64,000 bases of DNA from Trichostrongylus colubriformis (GCA_963978905.1 OZ022258.1:57892591-57956590), one strand, 5' to 3'; positions 20,701 to 28,671 are shown, counted from the first letter of the stretch. Numbers and translations are program-made. Notes: generated by a model from the letters alone, not told the origin.

Positions 20701-21607
20701 GCAAATACAACATAAATATATGGGTAACAAGAAACTCAGTTTTCGGGGACGATTCCTTTAAGTCGCATAATGAGATGAGTTCCATTTTAAGATGCTTAAA
20801 AAAACGGACGCAGTTTTCGCCAAATCTGTCTCTGGGGATTCGAATTCCGCCGAGCTTTCCCTCGAACTGCTCGGAACATCTACATAATATAAGGTGGGGG
20901 AATATATCGTTGAATGTGTGGTCGTGCCTTCATTTGTTTGTTATTTGCCTTATGAAGTTTTGAAGGACGTATTTGCTGGGAATCGGCTGCTTCATGTATG
21001 CGGAATTCCCAGAATCTTTGCTTGTTAGCGCGTGGCACCATGCTATGCTTCTGTTAAGAATAGTTCGAATGGCATTTCGGCAAAGTTCGGACTTGAACTA
21101 CTTAACTCGACGTAACTTGAGTGTGGTGTGTGGACATAACAGCAGAAAATTATTTCAAAAAAGAGACAAATTGGAATTTATCCGATTTATGAAGGTCTGA
21201 AGAAAAGCCGCGTTCAAACTCGCGTCGGCAGGGCTTGGCGCATTCACAGGCAACGAGGCAAAGTGGTAGTGCAGAGTCGCCTTACCACCGGCACCGCAGA
21301 GTATGAACGTGGCCTTAATAATGAGTTTGTCTAGTCGTAACAAGAAAATTTTTGTAGCGTTTTCATTCTACTTACTCGACTCCTTGTAAAACTTTTATTC
21401 TTGCTTACTGTAATCGTTATCGAACTGACATTTTATGCACGTGCGCGGACTTTTTGGGACTAGAACATACCATGAAATATATGTCTATTAGATTAATGCG
21501 AAGCAACTAACTGTCTGAATGCTGCTGACTTTGGTCGGACGACTCCCCGCTTTGGGATTCCCTGTCAGTCATGTCTGGACAAGAACGTGAATGTTGGATT
21601 TTGTTAT
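2705..21607 (-). CDS. Long-intron gene for an acidic Ser/Glu-rich protein of unknown function (5' end not found)
   Basis: A chain of minus-strand exons is consistent in splice sites and phase: 21512-21607, 15104-15270, 9720-9966, 7439-7527, 7328-7367, 3218-3268 and 2705-2838. They give at least 273 aa; the first exon starts in phase 1, so N-terminal exons lie further right. Donors include GTTAGT (twice), GTGAGT, GTAAGA and GTAAGC; acceptors include TTTCAG, ATTCCAG and ATTCAG. The protein is polar: SRSCPDMTDRESQ at the N side, Ser/Pro/Glu-rich FSAEEDLSSSPENASGES in the middle, and a helical C-terminus MILEETVALGQILKLLPQN. No known domain was recognised. The stop (TGA, 2705-2707) is followed 9 nt later by AATAAA (2690-2695, minus), so the 3'UTR is very short. 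The introns (4.1, 2.2, 5.1 and 6.2 kb) hold most of the transposons of this region. The 3218-3268 donor (GTGATG) is the weakest link; an alternative end at 3183 breaks the phase to the last exon. Confidence 0.45.
3892..4258. repeat. Diverged tandem duplication, period about 183 bp
   Basis: Two head-to-tail units share the landmarks ACTTCTTTCA(C/T)TTTG (3892, 4075), CAGGTAGTCAT, AACCTCGC, CATATGGTT and CCTCGACTGG in the same order. The offset is 183 bp. The units differ at many positions, so the duplication is old. It lies in the 4.1 kb intron of the minus-strand gene and seems non-coding. Confidence 0.6.
4584..4757. mobile_element. Short inverted-repeat element, GGCCGCGTTCATACTTTGC family (copy 1)
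   Basis: Left end TAAGGTCGCGGTCATACC pairs with the right end GAGTACGACCGTGGCCTAA. The core (GTGGCTGCGTCC, GCAACGAGGCAGGAT, GGAGATGCAGAGA) recurs in copies at 14.7, 17.6, 43.1, 60.5 and 63.4 kb. There is no coding capacity, as expected of a MITE. Confidence 0.55.
4891..5788 (+). pseudogene. Decayed mariner element with transposase remnant
   Basis: Inverted ends TTAGGTTGTAAGGAAAGTT (4891) and AACTTTCCTTACAACCTAA (to 5788) are bounded by TA on both sides (4889-4890, 5789-5790), the insertion signature of Tc1/mariner. The interior is about 0.9 kb instead of the usual 1.3 kb and its plus-strand frames are full of stops. Around 5500-5700 they still read like the C-terminal third of a mariner transposase: SSDLAL, then MPHF-KHLASS and FRKSGDLKS, parallel to the YSPDLAPSDYHLF...L region. 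It is dead and probably internally deleted. It sits in an intron of the minus-strand gene. Confidence 0.7.
6301..6460 (-). repeat. Dispersed SINE-like repeat, fragment (reverse)
   Basis: It shares CTCTGCGTC-CTAGCCG, GTCCCGCC and the GCATGCCGAGCTGC / GAGACCCCAAGCCGCGTTTT end with the copies at 22.7, 51.9 and 63.1 kb. It ends 28 nt before the mariner palindrome. No open frame of its own. Confidence 0.45.
6488..7156. mobile_element. Palindrome of two opposed mariner transposon ends
   Basis: The 669 bp segment is a near-complete inverted repeat. Both termini are mariner inverted repeats (TTAGGCTGGCAACTAAGTAA on the left, its diverged complement on the right), with TA at 6486-6487 and 7157-7158. 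Each arm, read inward from the centre, encodes the end of a mariner transposase. The right arm (plus) has PYSSDLSPSDYHLSCSLS; the left arm (minus) has LPHPPYSPDLAPSDNHLF, the region around the third catalytic Asp. The arms meet near 6815-6850. Neither arm has the first two Asp motifs, so it cannot make a transposase. It probably formed by inverted joining of two 3' halves. Confidence 0.75.
7698..9301. mobile_element. Large foldback element, family FB-A (copy 1, 1.6 kb, with nested insertion)
   Basis: The two halves are complementary over almost their full length. The outer ends are GAGTGTTAAAAATCGCGCGA and its complement near 9265-9290. Then come matched blocks AGCTCGTCGAGCTCTACA, CATTTTGAAAAGTTCGAGGG and GTATATGCTGTT. 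An inner palindrome of about 535 bp is centred near 8350, with arms GTGCACGGCCGTGGGAAACT and complement. The right end CTAACTG is followed by TA. A 297 bp retroposon (8620-8916) splits the right arm. Apparent open frames here are shadows of the symmetry. Other copies lie at 53510-54152 and 54893-54972. Confidence 0.8.
8620..8916. mobile_element. Nested 297 bp retroposon with 13 bp target duplication
   Basis: The 13-mer GAAATTGAGTTAA is repeated at 8607-8619 and 8917-8929. The left arm of the palindrome has this site only once, so the DNA between is an insertion. One end carries AGGATAAAAGGATAAAG, which on the minus strand is a short tandem 3' tail of the kind RTE-mobilised elements have. The body has GGTTTGATCCCCGC (8857-8870), close to a pol III B box in either direction. 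No coding sequence. The strand is likely minus, judged from the tail. Confidence 0.6.
9967..11342. other. Intronic stretch with fragments of inverted-repeat elements
   Basis: 10108-10170 resembles one end of the Mutator-like element of 29158-30140 (GGCCAAGCGGTAGCC). 10350-10600 holds two pieces of the GGCCGCGTTCATACTTTGC family, including TTCATACTTTGCCATCACCG facing GAGCAAAGTATGAGCGCGGC. No credible exon was seen on either strand. Confidence 0.4.
11344..11358. repeat. Left target-site duplication of the RTE LINE
   Basis: GGCTGTCTTCACACT here is identical to 14521-14535 on the other side of the LINE. An exact 15 bp match implies a recent insertion. Confidence 0.85.
11368..11447 (+). promoter_or_regulatory. 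tRNA-like block with pol III A and B boxes at the LINE 5' end
   Basis: TAGCCGAGTGG (11375-11385) fits the A box of Ser/Leu-type tRNAs and GGTTCGATCCC (11426-11436) fits the B box. They are about 50 nt apart, as in tRNAs with a long variable arm. The predicted acceptor strands (GCAGGGA and the 7 nt after the T arm) do not pair, so it is not a working tRNA. It lies inside the target duplications and so moves with the element. It may be an internal promoter. Confidence 0.55.
11545..14502 (+). CDS. RTE retrotransposon endonuclease / reverse transcriptase
   Basis: An uninterrupted 985 aa polyprotein that nicks target DNA and copies its own RNA there (target-primed reverse transcription). Residues 46-290 are an APE-type endonuclease: TLNVGSLTG at 50-58, the metal-binding Glu in QET at about 79, GDLNGHVG at 183-190, and DHILIRR. 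Residues about 490-760 are a reverse transcriptase: GPDGVP at 517-522, the first Asp motif in AFLDLEKAF at 639-647, GVHQGSALSP, and the active site YADD at 731-734. The C-terminal part has the MLYGSECW and MRMLRWACG motifs seen in RTE-like elements. There is no gag-like ORF1. The first ATG is chosen; M31 is an alternative just before the endonuclease. All catalytic motifs appear complete. Confidence 0.93.
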   Translation: MLKSRQRNSVNARTSPGSDAQNPRPSSVVSMRGLPRGERPRLKKLVRIGTLNVGSLTGKSREIADLMRRRKIQILCIQETRWKGAKAREVGEGVKLFYNGEDSKRNGVAIAVADSLKDSVCAVNRINGRIMAVMLDTEEGYWTIVSVYALQAGCPEHEKDEFYLSLDDAIRSVPEGDHLTVAGDLNGHVGRDRRGLERVHGGKGLGVRNAEGERILDLATAHDLAVCSTYFAKRESQKVTYSSGGRQTEVDHILIRRSALKTVKDLKVLPGEELTTQHRPLLADLAIDLPKKTRLKTERRIRWWKLHKQERDDLKRRILDIGLPDPNGPTQETWNRAAEVILKCAKETLGETRSGFKGDKAAWFWNEEVQRVVKQKKEAYKRWQKTKNPEHLDTYKRCKRLAKAAVAKAKNTEMDALYERLDGKEAEKFVFRLAKARHRATQDVAVVKAVKSSEGTTLRKPAEVKRRWREYFDGLLNEEFPRKESQQKEATAGPIFPWTAGEVRQALGKMKNGKAAGPDGVPIEAWKALGEYGVGWLTRFLNTVTARGKIPVAWRTSTIVPIFKQKGDAMECSNYRGIKLTAHTMKLYERLIDLRLRELVTISQEQFGFMPERSTTDAIFILRQVMEKYREKRKPCYLAFLDLEKAFDRLPRPVIWNSLRERQIPEHLVTLIQDMYDGAKAVIRTPQGLTAEIGISVGVHQGSALSPFLFLLTLDGIVKDLMEGPLRTILYADDIALIADTKEELQAKVQRWQARLAENGLRVNVKKTKFLSSEDCPVSIVDRHGESIERVQDFRYLGSDAAEDGTVDQAVKARINAAWLKWRESTGILCDRRCSRTLKGKVYRTVIRPAMLYGSECWPITKNLEKQLHSAEMRMLRWACGWTRLDRIRNEDVRAVMQTAPVQLKLREQRLRWYGHVLRRSAGHLVRKAVEFEAPGKRPRGAPKKRWRDVIKTDLTEVKATAEDALDRRKWRRLTRTADPAMARD
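14521..14535. repeat. Right target-site duplication of the RTE LINE
   Basis: Exact repeat of 11344-11358, directly after the GAA tail. Confidence 0.85.
14659..14838. mobile_element. Inverted-repeat element, GGCCGCGTTCATACTTTGC family (copy 2)
   Basis: Left end GTCGCGTTCATACTTCGC, right end GTAACGAACGCGGCTTAT. The core has TTTGCGTCTCCGCTCGTGCC, then TCGTTGCCTGCCTCGTC and CTGCCTCGCTGCCTGTGAAC, the usual order for this family. It lies just downstream of the LINE insertion. Confidence 0.55.
15524..15919. mobile_element. Foldback element, family FB-B (copy 1)
   Basis: Ends TTTAAAGTGATCGTCCACGG and GTGGACGATTC are complementary. The arms stay complementary inward through TTATGTTGTATTTG / CAAATATAACACAA, GCGAAAAGTGAGAATTCGGC and the CCGCGG-containing centre. 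About 0.39 kb, non-coding. Confidence 0.6.
17236..17622. mobile_element. Foldback element, family FB-B (copy 2)
   Basis: Ends TCAAAGGAATCGTCCATGG and GAACGATTCCTTTAAG. The inner arms match: GGATAAGATACAGCACCACA against GTGATGCTGTATCTTAGCC, and CGTCGTCCGCCGCG against GCGGCGGACGAC. It is followed at once by a one-ended piece of the GGCCGCGTTCATACTTTGC family (17620-17770). Confidence 0.6.
18891..19303. mobile_element. Foldback element, family FB-B (copy 3, diverged)
   Basis: Left end GGGATCGTGCACGAAA and right end TTCTTCCGTGCCCC are weakened. Inner blocks are shared with the other copies: ATATTTGTGTACTTGCTTAA / GACGAATACAACATACATG, GTGAGAATCCAGTAAAGATA / TAACCGGATTCTCACTTTTC. Confidence 0.5.
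20481..20762. mobile_element. Foldback element, family FB-B (copy 4, shortest)
   Basis: Ends TTTAAAGAAATCGTCCACGG and GGGGACGATTCCTTTAAG. Inner blocks ATTTATGTTGTACTTGCCCA / GGCAAATACAACATAAATAT. It is about 110 bp shorter than copies 1-3 through loss of part of the left arm next to the centre. Confidence 0.6.
21205..21316. mobile_element. Inverted-repeat element, GGCCGCGTTCATACTTTGC family (copy 3, short)
   Basis: Left AAGCCGCGTTCAAACTCGCG, right CGCAGAGTATGAACGTGGCC. The core keeps GGCAACGAGGCAAAGTGG but is shortened to about 110 bp. Confidence 0.5.
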
Positions 21608-22441
21608 CTACAACAAAGTACAGCATAAATGATAGAAATAGGTAAATAACCCATGACGATCTGCAGGTTTCAGAAATGAGAAAGAGTGAAATTTCCAAGG
21701 TGTTACATTTCGGCTTTTTTTTCTGCCCAACTCTGAAGATCAGTCCAATCCAAACGAGTCTCAGCTGAACCTCTAGATCGTGATCAGTATTAGTGCTCCC
21801 AATAGGAAGGCGTGTCTAGAATTGCTGGCACGTGTCTTAAGCCGTACACCTCAGTAATGCAGAAGCATCTCGTAAGAGTTCATAGCAAGCAAGTTCACAT
21901 ACAATCCAGAGATTCCAGAAATTGTTTCGTTATGACAAAGGGTGACAAAAATTGTTGGCAGGCCTAGAGTGACAGAAACTGAAAACATAGAATGGTTCCT
22001 AGCAGGAAAATGGGCACAATTAGGGGAGAATGAGTGCCTTTTTGAGAAATTATGAAGTAGTACAGAATAAAAGTCTTTTGGGTGACCACGCCCGTACATG
22101 GTGAACTGTAGACGACCGGCATGGCCGGTGCAAGAAGCGAACTGAAAGAGACGCCATCTCTTGCGGAGGGACGCCGAAACTTAACATGTCAGGACATGTA
22201 TATACGCCATTTTCTTAAGGAAGCAACATGGCATAACCTGTTCATTCAAGAAACAGGAAGTTTGAGAATCTTCCAGAATTTGGGTTTGATGACAGCCTGT
22301 AATCCTTCAATTTTAACAGGTGAACGATGGCATAAGATCTATGGCAAGGGAAGTAAGGTGCTCTCGCAATGATTGGATAGGAGGGGAGGGGGGTGCGTTT
22401 GACCCTACTTTTACAAACTGGGAAAGCGCTGCTTGGGGTCT

Positions 22442-22707
22442 TAGGCAGTGTTCATAGTTCACGATTCAGGCGATCATGCGATTAGGCGGAAGGAAAAAGA
22501 TACATATTGATTGGGTGATTCAGGCGATGGATCACGCGATTCAGGCGGAAAAGAAAAGATATATATTGATTAAGTGATTCAGGCGATCACGCGATCGCGT
22601 AAAGCACTTAATCAATATATACCTTTTCTTTTCCGCCTGAATCACGCGATCGCGCGATCCACGCGATCGCGTGATCGCCTGAATCGTGAACTATGAACAC
22701 TGCCTTA
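22442..22707. mobile_element. Long palindrome with repeated GATTCAGGCG core (PIF/Harbinger-like MITE?)
   Basis: Outer ends GGCAGTGTTCATAGTTCACG and complement are flanked by TTA on both sides (22441-22443, 22705-22707). Complementarity continues through GATTCAGGCGATCA, GGCGGAA and ATATTGATTAAGTG to the centre near 22585. GATTCAGGCG-type units repeat several times in each arm. The TTA target size is the basis for the family guess. Confidence 0.6.
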
Positions 22708-22712
22708 TCGCG

Positions 22713-22920
22713 ATGCACAGCTCGGCATGTTGTGCTGCAGTTCATCAGCCGGACGAGGACTGAGCCACGTTCGCGACCAGCTGACTTAGCTTCCCGTCTG
22801 CATCTACCGGCAAGCAGAGAGGCACGAGAGGGGGGGGGGATCGGTTCCCACTTCTCGTTTTTTTTTTCGCCGTTTTATCTCATTTCTTTTCAAGTGTTGT
22901 TACACTACTGAGCACCTGTG
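22713..22920 (+). repeat. Dispersed SINE-like repeat (forward copy)
   Basis: It shares GCAGTTCATCAGCCGG, CACGTTCGCGACCAGCTGA, CTTCCCGTCTGCA, AGAGGCACGAGAG and a T-rich tail ending GTTGTTACACTACTGAGCACCT with the copies at 51.85 kb and (reverse) 63.1 kb. It begins right after the palindrome of 22442-22707. Confidence 0.5.
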
Positions 22921-23572
22921 CTCTTATCCACGAACTGTAAAATTTGTCCCTTCTGTTTTTAAGCACTAGAAGGGCGAAGGAATCAGGGTTAGATGCTGCA
23001 TAGAGGTAATTTTCGTAGGACATTAATTAACCCCTAAGATCACGTCTCCTTTGTCACTGTCCTCTCAGAAAAGTCTTATAATGAATGCATGAGCATCTCC
23101 TACACAAGCCCCACATTGTACACAACAAATGAGGGTGGCGCTGGCAGGAACGTGGGCGATGCAAGCTTCGCAAATTCCTTTGCCGAGAAAAAGTAGTAAA
23201 GGGAAAAGGTTTTTTATTCGATTTTGTTTCGACGGTCTCATTCCACTACCTACAGTAGGTGTTGGAATACTTCGAATGTGGAATGATCGAAAGAAGCATG
23301 TGTGATGTTGTGTGTTCACGAGCTCAACAACAGTAAAACTTCTTTAATTGAAACCGGATTAAAACAAATACATGAAAGCGCGAGATTGAAAGTATTTAAA
23401 GATCTGAAATAAGGATCCTTGATAAAATTGGGCGATCACATTTTCCACTATGTAAATGAGAATGAAATCATCGAGTCTCTTTGGTCATCCCATTTGTAGC
23501 CGTGAGACATATACATTCTGAGTACAGACTGTAAGGCAGGTAACAATCAAAGTGAAAAGAATAAGCTTTCTC

Positions 23573-24130
23573 GGCGCTCATGTACTATGGGGGTGGCACT
23601 CAAAAACAGTTTCTAGAAGGTGAAGATTTTTCCTTACCCAGAGGTCAAAAAGAAGCTCCGAGGAGTGTCCTCAACCAGAAGAAGAGTGAAAAATATTTGC
23701 TACACTAAAAAATGTTCACTTATTCCAAAGCTCCTTCTCCCTCAAGGCTTAGGCAAAAACCACATTCCCCGGTTTGCACTGATATCTTAGTTCCTTCCAA
23801 CACATTAAAAACCCTGTCACCCCCACCTCACACATTCATTCTCTTTTATATTGTTGCATGCCGATTCTTGGAAGTAGGAAGGGAAGCGTGCGAACTGGAA
23901 CCAAGCGTTTAGCCTAAGCCTTGGGTGGAGGGCACCCTTCACACACGAGAGATCATCAGTGGCAGGCAGGATTTTGTTTGTTTATATACTTTCGACATTG
24001 CAAAATGGAAATATCCCAGTAACAATCGGACGCGTTAATATCACATGTTTTGAAGATCTGTAACGGAATTAACTCTCTATTGTAATTTCAAATGTGTTTT
24101 CGAATGCCACCCCCATAGTACATGAGCACC
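23573..24130. mobile_element. hAT-like MITE, 558 bp
   Basis: Terminal inverted repeats of about 35 bp start GGCGCTCATGTACTATGGGG on the left and, reversed, GGTGCTCATGTACTATGGGG on the right. The flanks carry an 8 bp duplication with one mismatch (GCTTTCTC at 23565-23572, GCTCTCTC at 24131-24138); 8 bp is the hAT size. No transposase was seen. It ends about 110 bp from the kinesin stop codon. Confidence 0.65.
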
Positions 24131-24216
24131 GCTCTCTCACATGAATTTCAGAAGTATCAGATCACAAGAGCATGCAGCAACATTAAATTTTAAAAAAATA
24201 TCAGCGCACAACAACG

Positions 24217-24222
24217 TTTATT
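24217..24222 (-). terminator. Poly(A) signal AATAAA of the kinesin gene
   Basis: On the minus strand AATAAA lies 15 nt after the TAA at 24238-24240. This gives a short 3'UTR and supports the last exon. Confidence 0.65.
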
Positions 24223-24237
24223 AACATTGTAGGGAGG

Positions 24238-27200
24238 TTATTGTTCTTGCTTCTTTGCGGAACCGATCTTGGTCATGCTCATCTGAAACAGTATGACTTA
24301 AGTAAGAAAAATAATTTATTCTTTGAAAAACTGACCTGCTGATCTTTGAAATTTTACTAAGACAATACTATCACTTGAATGAGAGTGGATTTTTGAAAGG
24401 GGATGAAAGCACGGCCTACCTGTTGTGCAAATTCCAAACTGCGTTTGGTTTCAGCAATTTGAGTTACATCGGGATTCAGTGCCACAATGACCATTGTCTT
24501 CGAATTGCCGGATCCAAGGCTGTCGCGCAGAATCATAGTTAACTTGGAGTTACGGTATGGTATGTGCTGACTCTGAAAGAAAGCTATTACATCGATTATC
24601 GGTTCTCAGTCAATTACTGAGCCCTGATATTTCAACCCTACAATGCATCAGACTTCAAAGTACACCCTCCTCTACGTTTCACTTAACCACTATAACCACC
24701 TTCAGAATGTTTGGCCTCTATCATCATTACCTTGTTGAGCAGGCTCCTAATGCAGTTTTGCAAGTTAGACAGCGCTGAATTGATGTGCGTCATTTCCTTG
24801 AACCGATCACCTTCGGCACCAGACTCCTTGACCCTTTCTGACCCGGCGAGATCCACCAAATGTAAGTATGCGTGACGAGATGCTCCTGCAACAATAGGGC
24901 GAAGTAGTGATGATGAGGCTATAAAACGTGGAACATAAAATTGAGCTCACCTGAGGTTTTATTATGACCTTGTATCGCGAGTTCAAATACGGCATGACTT
25001 CTGCTCGATTGTTCGTTGCATTTCGTAGCTGCTGTTGATCTCGTCCTATCTGTCACCGCAAGGATGTTTTCGATCTAAATATAGCCATCAGCAGGTTTTC
25101 ATGTGAACGTCTAACCCAGGTCGATGCAAAATCGTAAACTGACATCATCTATTGCATTGATCTCGTTATATGTCAAGCCGGCGACAGATGTGTTGCCTGT
25201 TCCCATTTTGATGTCCAGCTTTTTCCGCTCACCGAGAAGATCATAGACTTCCTCGTTATACACCTCGATGAATGAGGCCTTGAACTCGAACTGAAATTGC
25301 AGGCATCTGTCAGTGCATAAAATCTTGATGCTGAAATGCTCACATGAAAAACCGGTTGATTCATACCTCCCAATCTAAATCTGCCAGCTTATCTCTGGAT
25401 TGAAAGAGGAACTTCACCGCACGCGGAATAATGCCCTCCGACTCGCCTTCACCTGTAGCAAGAAGAGATATGGAAACAGAATGCGGAATTTTGATTGTCT
25501 TCAAATTGTAGGTCTTTCTCAATATATGCGGAGGAAGAGAGCATCGAATAAAAGACATCATAACCTCCTCTCATCGTATGTGTTTTTCCGCTGCCAGTTT
25601 GTCCGTACGCTATGATCGAAACATTATATCCATGAAGACAAGACTAAAAATAAAATTCAATTGCAATTCTTTGGAACAAAACTCTCAACATACCAGAATC
25701 AGCTCCTCCACATCGTTGAACACGCGTGCCTGGCTCATATTCGGACCGAATACACGTTGGAACTCAAAAATTTGAGATCCTTTACCCTGCAGATACAATG
25801 ATTAGAGGTGACCGACGCGTGGCTTTATGAAAACAAGTCAAAACGACAACAGTGACACTTTTACCTGGTCGAGCCTTATTGAAGACACCCCGGGATATGA
25901 TAGATGTGTTATGGGCACATCTAACTCCTTGCCGAGAGGAGGACGTACACGCACTGCCACACGGATTTGACCCTATAAAACTAATATCTCGCTGTATTAC
26001 AAGAAGATTACGTGATACACGAAAACGAAGACCATAACCATGTGTAGCTGCGGTGTTTCTAAAGAGAATCCCAATGACTTATTAGCAATTAAACAAAATT
26101 TAAATATCCGAGTTCCATAATAAATTACTAATTCAAAAACTTCATACCTTCAAATCAACCACAGTGTTGTGGAGCAGTCGCATAGTTTCATCTTTTTCTC
26201 GGAGTTCGTCACGCTTAGCTGCTATTTGCGACGTCAAACGACCGATGTCTTCCATTCTTTCACGTAGCTCATGCTTGAGTTGAGCGATTTCAGAATCCTT
26301 CTTAAAACCTATGCTCATGCAAGATAAACAAGAACTATTTAAAAAAAGAGAATAAAATCCGAATGTTAGGAACAACAGATCAATCCTTCGCGAGTAGAAC
26401 TCCCGTGGGACTATCCAATACTCCCCCGATTCACCCTTTTCCGGTGAACAGAGTGTGATGCAACCAAAGTAAAACTTTGTCTAGGTAAGCGTAATGAGTA
26501 AAATTAGAATCCTGACGTCGCTGCGTTAGATTCCTTGGATTACATGGCAGACAGAGAAAACTTTTTGAAGGCTTTACACTCATTAAAGTTGATGATTCGA
26601 AGGCGAGCCTGCCATATGTGGACAAGGGTGACTCTTTCTAAGTAATCTACAGCAAAAACTTTTTAACACGCGTATAACATACGGCATCGATCGATACTTG
26701 CATCATTGCAGCTTTGCCCTTTTCTGCGTCCAAAGCCGTCTGTATAGTATTAAGTTGGACATCCTTGAGAGCGATGGTTTGTTTGAAACATTCCAATGAA
26801 CTCTGAAAGTAAAGAGCATAGAAGCGTTTCACACACAATCAAACAACATGTAACATACCTGAACCATTTCTAGGTTTTGATCCTTCAACGTCAATTGGCT
26901 CTGAAATGACTAGCTAAAGTGGAAGATACATGAAAGTAAAGCTTTTGCTACCTTTTTCAATTCTAGTTCACCCTGGAGCTTTGCAACTTCTCCCTCAAGC
27001 TGTGCAGTCTTTGCCCTCAGTTCGACGACCTCAGCGTTTTCGTGAGATATGGATGATGATCGACGATCTGAACATCATATCGAGCAATTCCAAAACAGCA
27101 AAAAAATTCGTAGGCAAAACTAACTGATAGCACTTGATAAATTCGATGTCGATGAATGGGTGGAAGTGGTGCGAACTGATGGGCGTGCACTTGCTGCTGT

Positions 27201-27704
27201 CGGTCGCAGATATCGAGGTTGACCTGGCACTGCCATCGTCGCTCTGCCGGTTCTCATTGAATCAGGAAGCGGTTTCGTTACTAAACAAAAAAGAAATGAT
27301 TGACATGGTTGCACAAACTATGGGTAACTATTTTGGTCATACTATAGGTGCATATCTACCTGAGTAAAGACGAGTGGATGAGTTAGAAATAGCTAATTTT
27401 TTCGCAGCCATGCCAGAACTATTGTTGCTCAATCCAATGCTTTTTCGTTTGAAACTTCGAGCAGCTTGAACAGTGGCAGATACTGTTGGCACGGCTATAA
27501 TGACAGTATTTATAGCGCTAGAAATGTGGAATTTGCGATTGATTATTGACAAGAATGTTACTGGCTCAGTACCAGAACCTAGTCGAAATTTAGACAATAA
27601 TTTCATGTATTACCCCTTCCAGGAGTCAACCTTGGGATGTTCGATCGTGAGCTTCCAAGCACCCTCGGCTTTGGAGAAGTCCGATCACCTTCCATCGTTG
27701 ACAT
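24238..27704 (-). CDS. Kinesin-14 family motor protein (C-terminal motor)
   Basis: Sixteen phase-consistent exons (27614-27704, 27360-27482, 27125-27280, 26952-27067, 26859-26900, 26683-26802, 26148-26300, 25865-25972, 25694-25786, 25565-25643, 25367-25452, 25144-25290, 24951-25074, 24731-24885, 24420-24572, 24238-24282) give 596 aa. Residues 1-135 are a basic Ser/Thr-rich tail, about 136-267 coiled coil, and 268-582 the motor. The motor has [12 protein letters not shown] (start of motor after the neck), P-loop GQTGSGKT at 348-355, switch I NEQSSRSH at 458-465 and switch [10 protein letters not shown] at 489-496; catalytic residues are intact. A motor at the C-terminus marks minus-end-directed kinesin-14, which crosslinks and focuses spindle microtubules. 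C. elegans KLP-3 and KLP-15/16/17 have similar length; I cannot choose among them. The ATG lies 4 nt after a TTCTATTCAG acceptor (likely SL trans-splice site). Confidence 0.92.
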
Positions 27705-27718
27705 GTTTCTGAATAGAA
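27705..27718 (-). promoter_or_regulatory. Likely trans-splice acceptor before the kinesin start
   Basis: The minus strand reads TTCTATTCAG followed by AAAC and the ATG at 27704. A U-rich tract with CAG just before the start codon is typical of spliced-leader addition in nematodes. Confidence 0.5.
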
Positions 27719-28461
27719 GGATTTCAGCTCTCATCAAAAGGAAAATATAAAAACTGGAAAAAAATGGGAACGCCGGAATGTTGCCATATCCACTAAAATT
27801 GCACATCGACGAGTGAATGATATGTATCAAGTAAGCAGTAATGAGACAGGTCTAATCGTAAAAAAGGCACACACGTTGACGACGGGAGCGGTTCGGATAG
27901 TCTTGCGCGCGGGACGACGCGCATGTTTCCCGCGCAGCGAGCGTTGGTCAGCGTCGGTGTCCATCTACATCGTCCCACGAGACACTCCCTCTGATCTTCG
28001 CTGGTCCAGCAAAAATTCGTTGATTGTGACTCGCTTGCAAAGGTGATCGCTGACTTCTTTGACTCCCAGAACCCACAGCTCTGGGAGAACGGATTCAAAA
28101 TGTACCTATGTGGTGGCAGAGTGTTGTCGATAACAATGGTGAATATATTGCTGCCTAATTGTTCCTTGTTGGAAGAAATAACAATAAAAAAGTGATGGTC
28201 GAAAAAACGTCCAACAAGACTCTTGGTACAAATTAATGATTAGCAATGAGTAGTAGTTGTATTTTGATTTAAGTGTTGATTATCCACAAATGAAGCAGTA
28301 ACCTTTTAAAAATGGATCACAGGTCGAAGCCAGATTTAGATTGCTAAAGCCATGCAATAATCATTAAAACAAAACAATATTCGGAAATCTTATGTTTTGC
28401 CTAACTTTACCGCTGTCGTTCAGCAGTGTCCGACGCCGTGCCATGGGACAGAATGGGTGTG

Positions 28462-28671
28462 GGTTGGGACACACGAATCTAGGCCGTGACCCTGTAACAG
28501 CCTGTGGCCTTTGACCTAAGCCTTAAATAATTCAGACAATTTGTTCATGTAAATCGTGTCCTCCTTGCAAGTCTGTTTCGTTGTATAGTCTAATTGTCTG
28601 AATTATTCATGTCACAGGGCAAAGGCCACAGGCTGTCACAGGGTCACGGCCTAGATTCGTGTGTCCCAACC
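28462..28671. mobile_element. Foldback/MITE element with about 50 bp perfect arms
   Basis: Left arm GGTTGGGACACACGAATCTA..., right arm its exact complement, ending at 28671. Inner pair AATAATTCAGACAATT / AATTGTCTGAATTATT. The flanks share GGACAGAATGG (28446-28456 and 28679-28689), separated from the arms by 5 and 7 nt, so it may or may not be a target duplication. Confidence 0.65.
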
